A DNA stretch of 64,000 nucleotides from Colletes latitarsis (GCF_051014445.1 NC_135144.1:1984001-2048000), one strand, 5' to 3'. Counted from the first letter of the stretch, positions 39,907-52,200 are shown. The notes: generated by a model not told the origin, from the letters alone. Numbers and translations are program-made.

Positions 39907-42900
39907 CTATTGGAGGGGGCCAGGAGGAGAAGGTCGCCTTGCCCTTGCCCCTCTCCGAGCTCTTCCTCTCCGAGCGGGATGCGCGGCCCGCTCGCGCGCC
40001 CGCTCGGTGGCCTCCTTGTGTGACATGACTACCTCACAGAAGGAGGCCACCACTTGCCATGTCCTCTCGCTGGCCACCATCTTGCCAACTACTGTGGCCA
40101 GCGAGAGGTTCCTCCCTACTTCCTGTTGCAGGACATGGCGCTCATCTGCCCACGCTGGGCAGGCTGCCAGCGTGTGCTGCGCCGTGTCCTGAGTGTCCCC
40201 ACAGTGGTGGCACACCGCCGTCGCCTCCTTCCCGATTCGACACAGGTACTCACCAAAGCAGCCATGCCCGGTGAGCACCTGTGTCATCCTGTAGGACAGC
40301 CTACCCGGTTTGTCCTGCCACTCTTGCCAATGTGGCAGGACTGCACCAACGGACCGTTGTGTGGCCCCACCAGACTGAATGAGTTGGTGGAACCACACAA
40401 ACAAAACGGTCCGTTGGGCATGGCGCCTCGTCGCTTCGACCGCTTGCCTCCTCTCCTCTGGCGGCCTCCCAGCCTCCTGAAGCTCCCTGGAATGCCGGAA
40501 AACCAATTGGTTCCTCCAGGCTAGGAGCTCCAGGGGCGGGAGGCACGCCAGGGTAGTCGCCGCCTCGTGGGAGATGGTGCGGTACCCTCTAACAACCCGG
40601 ATTGCCAGCCGACGGTTGACGCGGCGCAGCACGGAGATGCTGCGCCGGCTGGCATCCAGTTGTGGGGCCCAGATTGGGGCCCCGTAGAGGGCAATTGAAC
40701 GCACCACCTCCACATAGAGGAGGCGGACTCCAACATCAGGCCCCCCGATATTTGGAAGAAGGAGGCCTAACGCGGCAGCCGCCTTCTCCACACGGGGGGC
40801 CAAGCGGTCGAAATGCTCGACGAAGCGCCACCGGCTGTCGAGGATCAGGCCCAGGTATTTCATATGGGCCTTCACCTCAACGTAGGCTGTCCCAACTCGT
40901 ATCCGCAGGCCGGCCGGCGGCACCCCACGGGGGCCAAGTTTTTGAAAATACATGGCCTCCGTTTTCTGGGGTGCCACCTCTAGGCCCAGGCTGCGAATTT
41001 CGGCGACGACGGTGTCCACCGCCACCTCTGCGGCGCGCGCTGTCCCTCTCCAGTCTGACCCGCTGACGAGCACCAGCGTGTCATCGGCATAACACGCCAG
41101 CGCCACGTCAGCGGGCAGAGGGGCCCGCAGTACCGAGTCGTACCCGATGTTCCATAGCAAGGGTCCTAGAACCGACCCCTGCGGAACACCGCGTACGACT
41201 CCCCGCCGCATGTGTACTCCATCCCGGCCGGTGCAACTGATCCACCTGTCGCTAAGGTAGGACCCGACTATCCTCTTCAGGTATGGGGGCACACGATGAA
41301 AGTCTAGCGCCCCCATAATCGTCTCCCAGGGTAGGGTGTTAAAGGCATTGACGATATCTATCGATATCGCCAGAACCACCCTATCCTGGGAGGTGGCCCC
41401 CTGAGAGAGGGACCGGACCAGCTGGACGGCATCGAGCGTGGAGCGTCCCTCTCTAAAGCCGAATTGGCAGGGGGCCAAGTCGGGTCCTACTGTGGACAGG
41501 TGGTTGGAGAGGCGGGCTGCCACTATGCGCTCAAAGAGCTTGCCCGCCTCATCCAACAAACACACCGGCCGGTACGCGGAGGGCGTACTTGCGGGCCTTC
41601 CCGCCTTCTGGAGAAGGACCAGCCGCGCCGCCTTCCAGGGTGAGGGAAATACCCCCCGGCGGAGGCAACCGCTGAGCAGCCTCCCGAACCGCGGGCTCAA
41701 GACGCCAAGAGCACAGGCCAACACCTGGCCGGGCACACCGTCGGGACCCGGAGCAACCCTCCGTGACCCCATCCGACGAACGACCCGGCCCATCTCCTCG
41801 GGGGTGACCTCCAGTTCCTGGGACCAGATGGAAGGGTCCCAGGGTTCTCGGGGAGGTGGTACCCCGACCCGGTTAGACCCCGGGAACAGGGTTGATACCA
41901 CCTCCTCTAAAAACTGGAGGTCGAGAGTCTCTGTCAGCGGGGGCGCCCATGGACGAAGCTTGTCCATTACAAGCTTATACGGGAGCCCCCACGGATCCCT
42001 GTTCAGCTCCCCGAGGAGATCCTTCCATGCCTGTGCCTTGGCGTCTCGGATGGCGCGCTGGAGGATCCGCCGCTCCCTGGCGAACTCCTCGTATATGCGC
42101 GCCATCTGCTCCGCGGTCGGGCGTCGACGACGTGACCGTCGGGCGCGGGTGTATCTACGGCGGGCGCGCGCACAACGAGCGTTGCACTGCTCGATGTGCG
42201 GCGACCACCAATACGCCGCGCCCTGTCTTCTGGGAGGCCTGGTCCGGGGCATGGAGGCGTCGCACACCTCCTTGAATGTGCCCCGAAACCACTCGGCCTC
42301 TTGCTCAACGTCGTTGACGGGTCCATCCTCTGACTGGGACCAGGCTGCCACCGTTGCGGCTGCCTCTGCCATCTCCCAACTCACCCTCTTGAGGGACCAT
42401 CGCGGTTGGGCCACGGCATCCGCCGCACGCCTCCGGCCCAGGGGCTCCCTTCGTGCCGGGGTGGCCTTCACCGACATGGTGATGTAGAGGTGGTCACTAA
42501 GTGTGGCCACCTCTACGGCCACTCGCCACCCCGACACGAGTCGCAGGGCCGCAGGGGTTGCCCACGTCAAATCGATGACGGACGTTCCCTGCGGCCCTAC
42601 GAAAGTGGCTTCGGAGCCCCGATTCACCAGCCGGAGGTCGTGCTCAGCCGCCCACCCCAATAGCGCCTCGCCACGGCGGTTGGTCCTGGGGTTGCCCCAT
42701 GCAGCTGCATGAGCATTGAAATCACCCAGGACCAGTATCGGACGGGGTAGGCATCTCCTGATACAACCGCCCACCCCGTCCAGATATGCCGCATATGTGG
42801 CGAGGTCGCAGTTGGGCGACACGTAGCAGCCCACCACCGCGACTGTCCCCCATTGGACCGCCAGAAACCCCCTCCCCCGATGCAGGATGGTAACGGGAGG

Positions 42901-43116
42901 GGAGTCTGGCGGCCACGCCCAGACCATTGCTACCAGTCCGCACAGGCTCCCGACCCAATTGGGCTGGTCGGGAACCATGTACGGCTCGGCGGCGATGGCC
43001 AGGCCAACCCTTTGGGCCCGCAGGGCGTGAACAAACATGTCCTGTGCCCTGCGTGCCCTCGCCAAATTGGCCTGGAGGAGGGTGAACTCTAGGCCTTCAC
43101 GACCTCCTCCAGGCCA
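39907..43116 (-). CDS. ORF2 protein (endonuclease-reverse transcriptase) of element 1
   Basis: Frame open from just after TAA at 43117-43119 to TAG at 39907-39909, about 1,069 codons with no break. Homology to R1-type N-termini (LLQANLARARRAQD) starts near 43095, yet the first ATG is only at 43038, so the start is unconventional: reinitiation after ORF1 or a -1 shift in the 28-nt overlap. Counting residue 1 at the TTG at 43065, the AP endonuclease shows E27 (AAEPY), GDFNAH 114-119, SVIDLT 162-167 and SDH 190-192. The reverse transcriptase shows AISID 566-570, GVPQGSVLGP 626-635 and YADD 659-662. A CX2CX8HX4C knuckle spans 952-969. The protein nicks the target and copies the element RNA at the nick. 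All catalytic motifs are present. Confidence 0.95.
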   Translation of the reverse strand, partial: WPGGGREGLEFTLLQANLARARRAQDMFVHALRAQRVGLAIAAEPYMVPDQPNWVGSLCGLVAMVWAWPPDSPPVTILHRGRGFLAVQWGTVAVVGCYVSPNCDLATYAAYLDGVGGCIRRCLPRPILVLGDFNAHAAAWGNPRTNRRGEALLGWAAEHDLRLVNRGSEATFVGPQGTSVIDLTWATPAALRLVSGWRVAVEVATLSDHLYITMSVKATPARREPLGRRRAADAVAQPRWSLKRVSWEMAEAAATVAAWSQSEDGPVNDVEQEAEWFRGTFKEVCDASMPRTRPPRRQGAAYWWSPHIEQCNARCARARRRYTRARRSRRRRPTAEQMARIYEEFARERRILQRAIRDAKAQAWKDLLGELNRDPWGLPYKLVMDKLRPWAPPLTETLDLQFLEEVVSTLFPGSNRVGVPPPREPWDPSIWSQELEVTPEEMGRVVRRMGSRRVAPGPDGVPGQVLACALGVLSPRFGRLLSGCLRRGVFPSPWKAARLVLLQKAGRPASTPSAYRPVCLLDEAGKLFERIVAARLSNHLSTVGPDLAPCQFGFREGRSTLDAVQLVRSLSQGATSQDRVVLAISIDIVNAFNTLPWETIMGALDFHRVPPYLKRIVGSYLSDRWISCTGRDGVHMRRGVVRGVPQGSVLGPLLWNIGYDSVLRAPLPADVALACYADDTLVLVSGSDWRGTARAAEVAVDTVVAEIRSLGLEVAPQKTEAMYFQKLGPRGVPPAGLRIRVGTAYVEVKAHMKYLGLILDSRWRFVEHFDRLAPRVEKAAAALGLLLPNIGGPDVGVRLLYVEVVRSIALYGAPIWAPQLDASRRSISVLRRVNRRLAIRVVRGYRTISHEAATTLACLPPLELLAWRNQLVFRHSRELQEAGRPPEERRQAVEATRRHAQRTVLFVWFHQLIQSGGATQRSVGAVLPHWQEWQDKPGRLSYRMTQVLTGHGCFGEYLCRIGKEATAVCHHCGDTQDTAQHTLAACPAWADERHVLQQEVGRNLSLATVVGKMVASERTWQVVASFCEVVMSHKEATERARERAAHPARRGRARRGARARRPSPPGPLQ

Positions 43117-45434
43117 TTACCCACAGACGGAGAGGTGACCTGCCCCTTAGACTCCGCCGCCGGGAGGAGCCCATCCCCCCCGGCAGCTTCATCCACCTCC
43201 ATTGCTGGGGGAGTAACTACTACCTCCCCTTGCTCGACTACTGGGGGCATAGCCCCCAGTCCCAACTCCTTAACTGTGGTAGCGGGAGGCACATTAACGC
43301 CGTCTCCCACCTTACCGCCGGGCTTTTTCCGCCCCATGGCCCGTCCTACACGGTTCCGCCTGGGTGGGGGTGCACACCCCGGCCCACCCAGTCGATGCCC
43401 CGTGGGTCTCCCCGGTATATCCACGCACAGTGGACATACCGGAGACGCCGCTCCACACTGCTTGGCACGGTGGTCGGAGGAGCCGCATTTGTAGCAGCGG
43501 CCACTCCGATCCACCGTCGCGGTGCACCGCTGCCTGACGTGACCCGTTTCAAGGCAGCGGTAACACTGCAGGGGACGCGGCGCAAGGACCTCCACCTTGG
43601 CGGAGGTCCATCCCACCTTAACCCTGCCGGCCGCAGCAATTTTGACGGCGGCTGTGATGGGGCACCTAACCCAGATAGTGCCCAGAGATGTGGGGGTCCG
43701 GCGTACCTCGCCTACCTGCACCCCCACCTCTGGGCACCCACCCAAGGCCGCAATGGCTACGCGGACTTCCGCCGGGGTGGCGGCATCATCTAGGCCGCTC
43801 ACCCGCAACTCGGTCCGTTTCACCGGGCGGGCCACCTTGACCGCCATCCCGGTCAGGGCCTCCTTCAACTTAGCGGCCAAGGCATCCGCCTTAGCCTCCC
43901 CCTCTGGTCCGGGGATCTCGAGCAACAGCCCCCCCGTAATTGCCCGTTTCATCTTGACCTCAGCGATGCCAAGGTCCGCGAGCTTGATACTCGCCCGCGC
44001 CCTCGACATCGCCTCGGCCAATGTGGCAGACGAGCCCTCCTCGGCATCGATAGCAACAGCCGCCGTTTTTGGCGGACGGCCGGCCATCGGAAGTGCTTTT
44101 GCCTCCCGCACAGGTTGGGGAGGAGGACCACTATTGCCCGGCTGCTTCACAGGGGGTTTGTCCCGGACGTGTATCGGCCGGACCTGGGCAGCTTTCGCGG
44201 CGGGCTGGGCGGGCTTTTGACTGGCGCGCCCACGCTTCACCGCCTCCGCCCACGACTGCCCGGCCGCCCTCCCCGCCGGAACCGTAGCCGCCGGCAAAGT
44301 TAGGGAGGCAGATGATGGGAGGATGGCTGCCCGGGACTGGGGACTTCTCTGGGCTCCTTTCCCCCCCACACCCGCAACGGAGGAGGACGTGGCTGGATGG
44401 TTGGCCGCCAGCCTTAGATTCTGCCTGGCCCTCTGCTCCCGTTTCTTCCTCGTCCTCCTGTTGGTGGCCGTTATTTCCCCCTCCATCCGGGGTTGCGCCG
44501 CCGTCTCCTGCCCTGCTTGGGGCGCAGCTGTCACCATGCGCGCCGGGTCCTTCGGCCTACCGACCCGCGGCCGCACCAGAGCAGCGGATGAGGCGGCCGG
44601 GCGAGCGAGGGAGCGAATAATCTCCTCCCGCATCGCTCGGAACCGTCCCTCCAACGCCGCCTCTACGCCCCTTACAAGGGCCTCAACATCTCCCGGGGAG
44701 GGAGTCACTGGTGACAAAGAAGGAGGAGCTCCAACACCCTCTCCCCCCTTTGCCATCACCTCCACCACATCACCCCTCCCCGTAATCCCTGCTGTGGGCG
44801 AGGAAGCCTCCTGTCCCGGATGCGCCATCAGGGTGGCTTCCGCAGCAAGGCTGGTCGAAGCGAGAGCGGCCACCGCTTCCGGCATTACTACCGGTTCGGG
44901 GAGATTGCCCGCTCCCCGACCCCTAAGGGCGTCCAGCTCTCGCCGCGCCTCCCGCAGCTCCGCTTCGAGCTGTCGCTCCCGTGTCCTGCGGGTGGAAGCG
45001 ACCGTCATCCTACTCTGCAATTCGGTCGCAGCTACCCGGATGAATTCCGCCGCAAACTTGAGGTCCCTCACCGACGTCCCCTTCAAGTTGGCCGACTTCT
45101 CCGCCACCTCGACCACCTTCTCCGCTTCATCGAGGATCTCCGTATAAAGAGCCTCGCCCTCCTTCTTCCCCATCTCAGCGCGAATTTTTTCGCCCAACAC
45201 GTCCCTCTTTCTCTTCTTCCTCTGCCCTTCCCTTACCACGCGCCACTCCTCCGAAGAAGCCGCCGAGCTGGCACTACCCGCCTCTTCCGGGTCCGCCTGA
45301 CGCTTCCCCCTAGAAGCTGCCCCACGAGCCCCTTCACTCCTCTCCACACGCTGCGAGGCAGCAGCGGCCGCGAGACGCGATCCCGCGCTGCCTCCCTCCG
45401 TACCCATGGTTGTTTTATTTTTTATTGATGCCAT
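43089..45434 (-). CDS. ORF1 protein (gag-like, zinc knuckles) of element 1
   Basis: 781 codons, from ATG at 45434 to TAG at 43089-43091, uninterrupted. The N-terminal half is rich in Ala, Arg, Glu and Ser, with a likely coiled coil around residues 150-175. A conserved-looking region runs from about 455 to 620. Near the C-terminus stand two CX2CX4HX4C knuckles (C624-C627-H632-C637 and C647-C650-H655-C660) and a looser Cys/His cluster at 667-687, the layout of R1-clade ORF1 proteins. These bind the element RNA and form the ribonucleoprotein, and for telomere-targeted relatives they help locate the target. A second ATG at codon 10 is an alternative start. The end overlaps the ORF2 frame by 28 nt. 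Confidence 0.93.
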   Translation of the reverse strand: MASIKNKTTMGTEGGSAGSRLAAAAASQRVERSEGARGAASRGKRQADPEEAGSASSAASSEEWRVVREGQRKKRKRDVLGEKIRAEMGKKEGEALYTEILDEAEKVVEVAEKSANLKGTSVRDLKFAAEFIRVAATELQSRMTVASTRRTRERQLEAELREARRELDALRGRGAGNLPEPVVMPEAVAALASTSLAAEATLMAHPGQEASSPTAGITGRGDVVEVMAKGGEGVGAPPSLSPVTPSPGDVEALVRGVEAALEGRFRAMREEIIRSLARPAASSAALVRPRVGRPKDPARMVTAAPQAGQETAAQPRMEGEITATNRRTRKKREQRARQNLRLAANHPATSSSVAGVGGKGAQRSPQSRAAILPSSASLTLPAATVPAGRAAGQSWAEAVKRGRASQKPAQPAAKAAQVRPIHVRDKPPVKQPGNSGPPPQPVREAKALPMAGRPPKTAAVAIDAEEGSSATLAEAMSRARASIKLADLGIAEVKMKRAITGGLLLEIPGPEGEAKADALAAKLKEALTGMAVKVARPVKRTELRVSGLDDAATPAEVRVAIAALGGCPEVGVQVGEVRRTPTSLGTIWVRCPITAAVKIAAAGRVKVGWTSAKVEVLAPRPLQCYRCLETGHVRQRCTATVDRSGRCYKCGSSDHRAKQCGAASPVCPLCVDIPGRPTGHRLGGPGCAPPPRRNRVGRAMGRKKPGGKVGDGVNVPPATTVKELGLGAMPPVVEQGEVVVTPPAMEVDEAAGGDGLLPAAESKGQVTSPSVGNGLEEVVKA

Positions 45435-46228
45435 AACTACAGTGATCGATTTCCTCCGGTTCGCCCATCATGGGACCCCCACCGCAGTGGGGGTACTATC
45501 CCCGGGTAAAGAAAAACCTAATGAAGGATGCCGAAGCTGAGAAGCAGCTTGTCGGGTGGTCAACCCTATCGACACCAAAGTGACTCTACAGAAAAATGTT
45601 ACGGGATAGGCCCGCGCCATAATTGATGCTAAAGGTTTTACGTCACCCCTATCGTGTGAGCGACGCCGGATCCGAGCCGACGTCAAACTCAAACCTCAGG
45701 CTAGACGGTGCGCCGATTTACCCTACGACGCTCCGGGTATGAGGAAATATTGACCGCATAATCCTCCACACCCGCGCCCGGTGAGTTCGCTTCAACCCCG
45801 CCATAGGCTCCAGTCAGTTGGTGAGTGAGCGGTTCTTCCACGTTTAACATGCGGTTTCACGGGGACTTATGCCATAGTTTCAGGACTTACACTTACCCCA
45901 TATTACTCACGCAGAGGTCAGGTACTGACATCACTCACCAACCCCGGAGGGGGGCTACTACTCCCCCCTTGGTTAGTCTGACGGGAATATCCACGAGTCA
46001 CCGGCCGCAGCCCATTCACACACACAACACATTCATACGGGTGTTTGGTCCGCGGGAGCTAGCGCTCCGACCTCCGAGATGCCATGCGCGGATGCGGTCA
46101 CCAGCCCTCTCAGGTTGCTGACCCCATCCCCGCATCCCATCCCAGCGGCTTCCCCTATCCGCCACCTGGGGACGCGCCACGTAGGGGTTCACCTCCCCTG
46201 CCGCCTGGACAACCAAACGGGTGCGTGG
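45435..46228 (-). promoter_or_regulatory. 5' UTR of element 1
   Basis: 794 bp between the right target duplication and the ORF1 ATG. It should hold the internal promoter usual for such elements, but I cannot point to a defined motif. GC-rich at the 5' end. No open frame here looks like a protein. Confidence 0.7.
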
Positions 46229-49200
46229 GGGCATAACCCAGACCTAACCCAGACCTAACCAGTGTTATCCTTTAAAATGTGGATCGAAACCAGGTTTAAT
46301 TGACTGTTTCAATGTGGTACCACATTACTACGTGATTCAATCCCGAAAAAACCCAGGATCTGGCCAACAAGTTTGCGAAGAAAGCAAAATCATGAGCCAG
46401 ATGCGGGCATAACCCAGACCTAACCCAGACCTAACCGGTGTTACCGACTAAAATATTGGTCGGAACCAGGTTTAATTGTCTGTTTCAGTGAGGTGTCACA
46501 TTACTACGTGTTTCAAACCAGAGGTAACCAAGGATCTGGCCAACAAGAATGCGGAAAAGGGAAAATCATGAGCCAGATGGGGGCATAGCCCAGACCTAAC
46601 CCAGACCTAACCGGTTTTATCCTCTAAAATATTGATCGAAACCAAGTTTAATCGACTGTTTCAGTGTGGTACCACATTACTACGTGATTCAAATCCAAAA
46701 AAACCCAGGATCTGGCCAACAACTATGCGAGGAAGGCAAAATCATGAGCCAGATGCGGGCATAGCCCAGACCTAACCCAGACCTAACCAGTGTTATCCTT
46801 TAAAATGGGGATCGAAAGCAGGTTTAATTGACTGTTTCAATGTGGTACCACATTACTACGTGATTCAAACCCTAAAAAACCCAGGATCTGGCCAACAAGT
46901 ATGCGAAGAAGGCAAAATCATGAGCCAGATGCGGGCATAACCCAGACCTAACACAGACCTAACCAGTGTTATCCTCTAAAATATTGATCGACACCAAGTT
47001 TAATGGACTGTTTCAGTGTGGTACCATAATTACTACCTGATTCAAACCCGAATAAACCCAGGATCTGACCAACAAGTATGCGAAGAATGCAAAATCATGA
47101 GCCAGATGCGGGCATAACCCAGACCTAACTCAGACCTAACCGGTGTTATCCTCTAAAATATTGATCGAAACCAAGTTTAATCGACAGTTTCAATGTGGTA
47201 CCACATTACTACCTGATTCAAACCCGAAAAAACCCAGGATCTGGCCAACAAGTTTGCGAAGAAAGCAAAATCATCAGCCAAATGTGGGCATAACCCAGAC
47301 CTAACCCAGACCTAACCGGTTTTATCCTCTAAAATGTGGATCGAAACCAGGATTAATTGACTGTTTCAATGTGGTACCACATTACTACGTGATTCAAATC
47401 CAAAAAAACCCAGGATCTGGCCAACAACCATGCGAGGAAGGCAAAATCATGAGCCTGATGTGGGCATAACCCAGACCTAACCCAGACCTAACCGGTTTTA
47501 TCCTCTAAAATATTGATCGAAACCAGGTTTAATTGACTCTTTCAATGTGGTACCACATTACTACGTGATTCAAACCCGAAAAAACCCAGGATCTGGCCAA
47601 CAAGTTTGCGAAGAAAGCAAAATCATGAGCCAAATGTGGGCATAACCCAGACCTAACCCAGACCTAACCGGTGTTACCGACTAAAATATTGGTCGGAACC
47701 AGGTTTAATTGTCTGTTTCCGTGAGGTGTCACATTACTACGTGTTTCAAACCAGAGAAAACCAAGGATCTGGCCAACAAGAATGCGGAAAAGGCAAAATC
47801 ATGAGTCAGATGCTGGCATAACCCAGACCTAACCCAGACCTAACCGCTGTTATACTCTAAAATATTGATCGAATCCAAGTTTAACGGACTGTTTCTGTGT
47901 GGTACCACATTACTGCGTGGTTCAAACCCGAAAAAACCCAGGATCTGGCCAACAAGAATGCGGAAAAGGCAAAGTCATGAGCCAGATGCGGGCATAACCC
48001 AGACCTAACCCAGACCTAACCAGTGTTATCCTTTAAAATGTGGATCGAAACCAGGTTTAATTGACTGTTTCAATGTGGTACCACATTACTACGTGATTCA
48101 AACCCGAAAAAACCCAGGATCTGGCCAACAAGTTTGCGAAGAAAGCAAAATCATGAGCCAAATGTGGGCATAACACAGACCTAACCCAGACCTAACCGGT
48201 GTTACCGACTAAAATATTGGTCGGAACCAGGTTTAATTGTCTGTTTCAGTGAGGTGGCACATTACTACGTGTTTCAAACCAGAGAAAACCAAGGATCTGG
48301 CCAACAAGAATGCGGAAAAGGCAAAATCATGAGTCAGATGCTGGCATAACCCAGACGTCACCCAGACCTAACCGGTGTTACCGACTAAAATATTGGTCGG
48401 AACCAGGTTTAATTGCCTGTTACTGAGTGGTACCACATTACTACGTTATTCAAACCCGGAAATTCCCAGGATCTGACCAACATGTATGCGAAGAAGGCAA
48501 AATCATGAGCCAGATGCGGGCATAACCCAGACCTAACCCAGACCTAACCGGTGTTATCCTCTAAAATATTGATCGAAACCAAGTTTAATAGACTGTTTCA
48601 GTGTGGTACCATAATTACTACCTGATTCAAACCCGAATAAACCCAGGATCTGACCAACAAGTATGCGAAGAATGCAAAATCATGAGCCAGATGCGGTCAT
48701 AACCCAGACCTAACCCAGACCTAACCGGTGTTACCGACTAAAATAGTGACCGAATCCAGGTTTAATTGACTGCTACTGTGTGGTACCACATTACTACGTG
48801 ATACAAACCCGAAAATTCCCAGGATCTGGCCAACAACTATGCGAAGAAGGCAAAATCATGAGCCAGATGCGGGCATAACCCAGACCTAACCCAGACCTAA
48901 CCTGTGTTATACTCTAAAATATTGATCGAATTCAAGTTTAACGGACTGTCTCTGTGTGGTACCACATTACTGCGTGATTCAAACCCGAAAAAACCCAGGA
49001 TCTGCCCAACAAGAATGCGGAAAAGGCAAAATCATGAGCCAGATGCGGGCATAACCCAGACCTCACCCAGACATAACCGGTTTTATCCTCGAAAATGTGA
49101 ATCGAAACCAGGATTAATTGACTGTTTCAATGTGGTACCACATTACTACCTGATTCAAACCCGAAAAAACCCAGGATCTGGCCAACAAGTTTGCGAAGAA

Positions 49201-52200
49201 AGCAAAATCATGAGCCAAATGTGGGCATAACCCAGACCTAACCGGTTTTATCCTCTAAAATGTGGATCGAAACCAGGATTAATTGACTGTTTCAATGTGG
49301 TACCACATTACTACGTGATTCAAATCCAAAAAAACCCAGGATCTGGCCAACAATTATGCGAGGAAGGCAAAATCATGAGCCTGATGTGGGCATAACCCAG
49401 ACCTAACCCAGACCTAACCGGTTTTATCCTCTAAAATATTGATCGAAACCAGGTTTAATTGACTGTTTCAATGTGGTACCACATTACTACGTGATTCAAA
49501 CCCGAAAAAACCCAGGATCTGGCCAACAAGTTTGCGAAGAAAGCAAAATCATGAGCCAAATGTGGGCATAACCCAGACCTAACCCAGACCTAACCGGTGT
49601 TACCGACTAAAATATTGGTCGGAACCAGGTTTAATTGTCTGTTTCAGTGAGGTGTCACATTACTACGTGTTTCAAAACAGAGAAAACCAAGGATCTGGCC
49701 AACAAGAATGCGGAAAAGGCAAAATCATGAGTCAGATGCGGGCATAACCCAGACCTAACCCAGACCTAACCGGTGTTATCCTCCAAAATATTGATCAAAT
49801 CCAGGTTTAATTGACTGTTACTGTGTGGTACCACATTACTACGTGATTCAAATCCAAATTAACCCAGGATCTGGCCAACAACTATGCGAGGAAGGCAAAA
49901 TCATGAGCCTGATGTGGGCATAACCCAGACCAATCCCAGACCTAACCGGTTTTATCCTTTAAAATATTGATCGAAACCAGGTTTAATTGACTGTTTCAAC
50001 GTGGTACCACATTACTACGTGATTCAAACCCGAAAAAACCCAGGATCTGCCCAACAAGAATGCGGAAAAGGCAAAATCATGAGCCAGATGCGGGCATAAC
50101 CCAGACCTCACCCAGACCTAACCTGTGTTTTACTCTAAAATATTGATCGAATTCAAGTTTAACGGACTGTCTCTGTGTGGTACCACATTACTGCGTGATT
50201 CAAACCCGAAAAAACCCAGGATCTGCCCAACAAGAATGCGGAAAAGGCAAAATCATGAGCCAGATGCGGGCATAACCCAGACCTCACCCAGACATAACCG
50301 GTTTTATCCTCGAAAATGTGAATCGAAACCAGGATTAATTGACTGTTTCAATGTGGTACCACATTACTACCTGATTCAAACCCGAAAAAACCCAGGATCT
50401 GGCCAACAAGTTTGCGAAGAAAGCAAAATCATGAGCCAAATGTGGGCATAACCCAGACCTAACCGGTTTTATCCTCTAAAATGTGGATCGAAACCAGGAT
50501 TAATTGACTGTTTCAATGTGGTACCACATTACTACGTGATTCAAGTCCAAAAAAACCCAGGATCTGGCCAACAATTATGCGAGGAAGGCAAAATCATGAG
50601 CCTGATGTGGGCATAACCCAGACCTAACCCAGACCTAACCGGTTTTATCCTCTAAAATATTGATCGAAACCAGGTTTAATTGACTGTTTCAATGTGGTAC
50701 CACATTACTACGTGATTCAAACCCGAAAAAACCCAGGATCTGGCCAACAAGTTTGCGAAGAAAGCAAAATCATGAGCCAAATGTGGGCATAACCCAGACC
50801 TAACCCAGACCTAACCGGTGTTACCGACTAAAATATTGGTCGGAACCAGGTTTAATTGTCTGTTTCAGTGAGGTGTCACATTACTACGTGTTTCAAACCA
50901 GAGAAAACCAAGGATCTGGCCAACAAGAATGCGGAAAAGGCAAAATCATGAGTCAGATGCTGGCATAACCCAGACCTAACCCAGACCTAACCGGTGTTAT
51001 ACTCTAAAATATTGATCGAATCCAAGTTTAACGGACTGTTTCTGTGTGGTACCACATTACTGCGTGGTTCAAACCCGAAAAAACCCAGGATCTGGCCAAC
51101 AAGAATGCGGAAAAGGCAAAATCATGAGCCAGATGCGGGCATAACCCAGACCTAACCCAGACCTAACCAGTGTTATTCTTTAAAATGTGGATCGAAACCA
51201 GGTTTAATTGACTGTTTCAATGTGGTACCACATTACTACGTGATTCAAACCCGAAAAAACCCAGGATCTGGCCAACAAGTTTGCGAAGAAAGCAAAATCA
51301 TGAGCCAAATGTGGGCATAACCCAGACCTAACCCAGACCTAACCGGTGTTACCGACTAAAATATTGGTCGGAACCAGGTTTAATTGTCTGTTTCAGTGAG
51401 GTGTCACATTACTACGTGTTTCAAAACAGAGAAAACCAAGGATCTGGCCAACAAGAATGCGGAAAAGGCAAAATCATGAGTCAGATGCTGGCATAACCCA
51501 GACCTCACCCAGACCTAACCGGTGTTACCGACTAAAATATTGGTCGGAACCAGGTTTAATTGTCTGTTTCATTGTGGTACCACATAACAACGTGATTCAA
51601 ACCCGAAAAAACCCAGGATCTGGCCAACAAGTTTGCGAAGAAGGCAAAATCATGAGCCAGATGCGGGCATAACCCAGACCTAACCCAGACCTAACCGGTG
51701 TTACCGACTAAAATACTGACCGCATCCAGGTTTAATTGACTGTTACTGTGTGGTACCACAATACTATGTGATACAAACCTGAAAATTCCCAGGATCTGGC
51801 CAACAACTATGCGAAGAAGGCAAAATCATGAGCCAGATGCGGGCATAACCCAGACCTAACCCAGACCTAACCAGTGTTATCCTCTAAAATATTGATCGAA
51901 ACCAGGTTTAATTGTCTGTTTCATAGTGGTACCACATTACTACGTGATTGAAACCAGAGAAAACCAAGGATCCGGCCAACAAGTATGCGAAGAAGGCAAA
52001 ATCATGAGCCAGATGCGGGCATAACCCAGACCTAACCCAGACCTAACCGGTGTTATCCTCCAAAATATTGATCAAATCCAGGTTTAATTGACTGTTACTG
52101 TGTGGTACCACATTACTACGTGATTCAAATCCAAATTAACCCAGGATCTGGCCAACAACTATGCGAGGAAGGCAAAATCATGAGCCTGATGTGGGCATAA

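Larger units (their letters stand above)
39491..46228 (-). mobile_element. Element 1: full-length R1-clade non-LTR retrotransposon (6,738 bp)
   Basis: A complete-looking LINE with sense on the minus strand: 5' UTR (46228-45435), ORF1, overlapping ORF2, 3' UTR with hairpins and a 29-nt A tail (T run 39491-39519). It is flanked by a 16-bp target duplication gggcataacccagacc (39475-39490 and 46229-46244). ORF1 with zinc knuckles and ORF2 in the order AP endonuclease, reverse transcriptase, CX2CX8HX4C place it in the R1 clade (R1, TRAS, SART, Waldo relatives). The first-strand nick is CCCAGACC|TAA in the telomere-like motif, resembling telomere-targeted TRAS/SART elements. Both ORFs are open, so the copy is young and possibly active. 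It is GC-rich, unlike its surroundings. Confidence 0.95.

Noticed and set aside
39899..45428. Long plus-strand frames opposite ORF1 and ORF2 (up to 349 codons)
   Set aside because: Antisense shadows of GC-rich coding sequence. The minus-strand frames carry the catalytic motifs.
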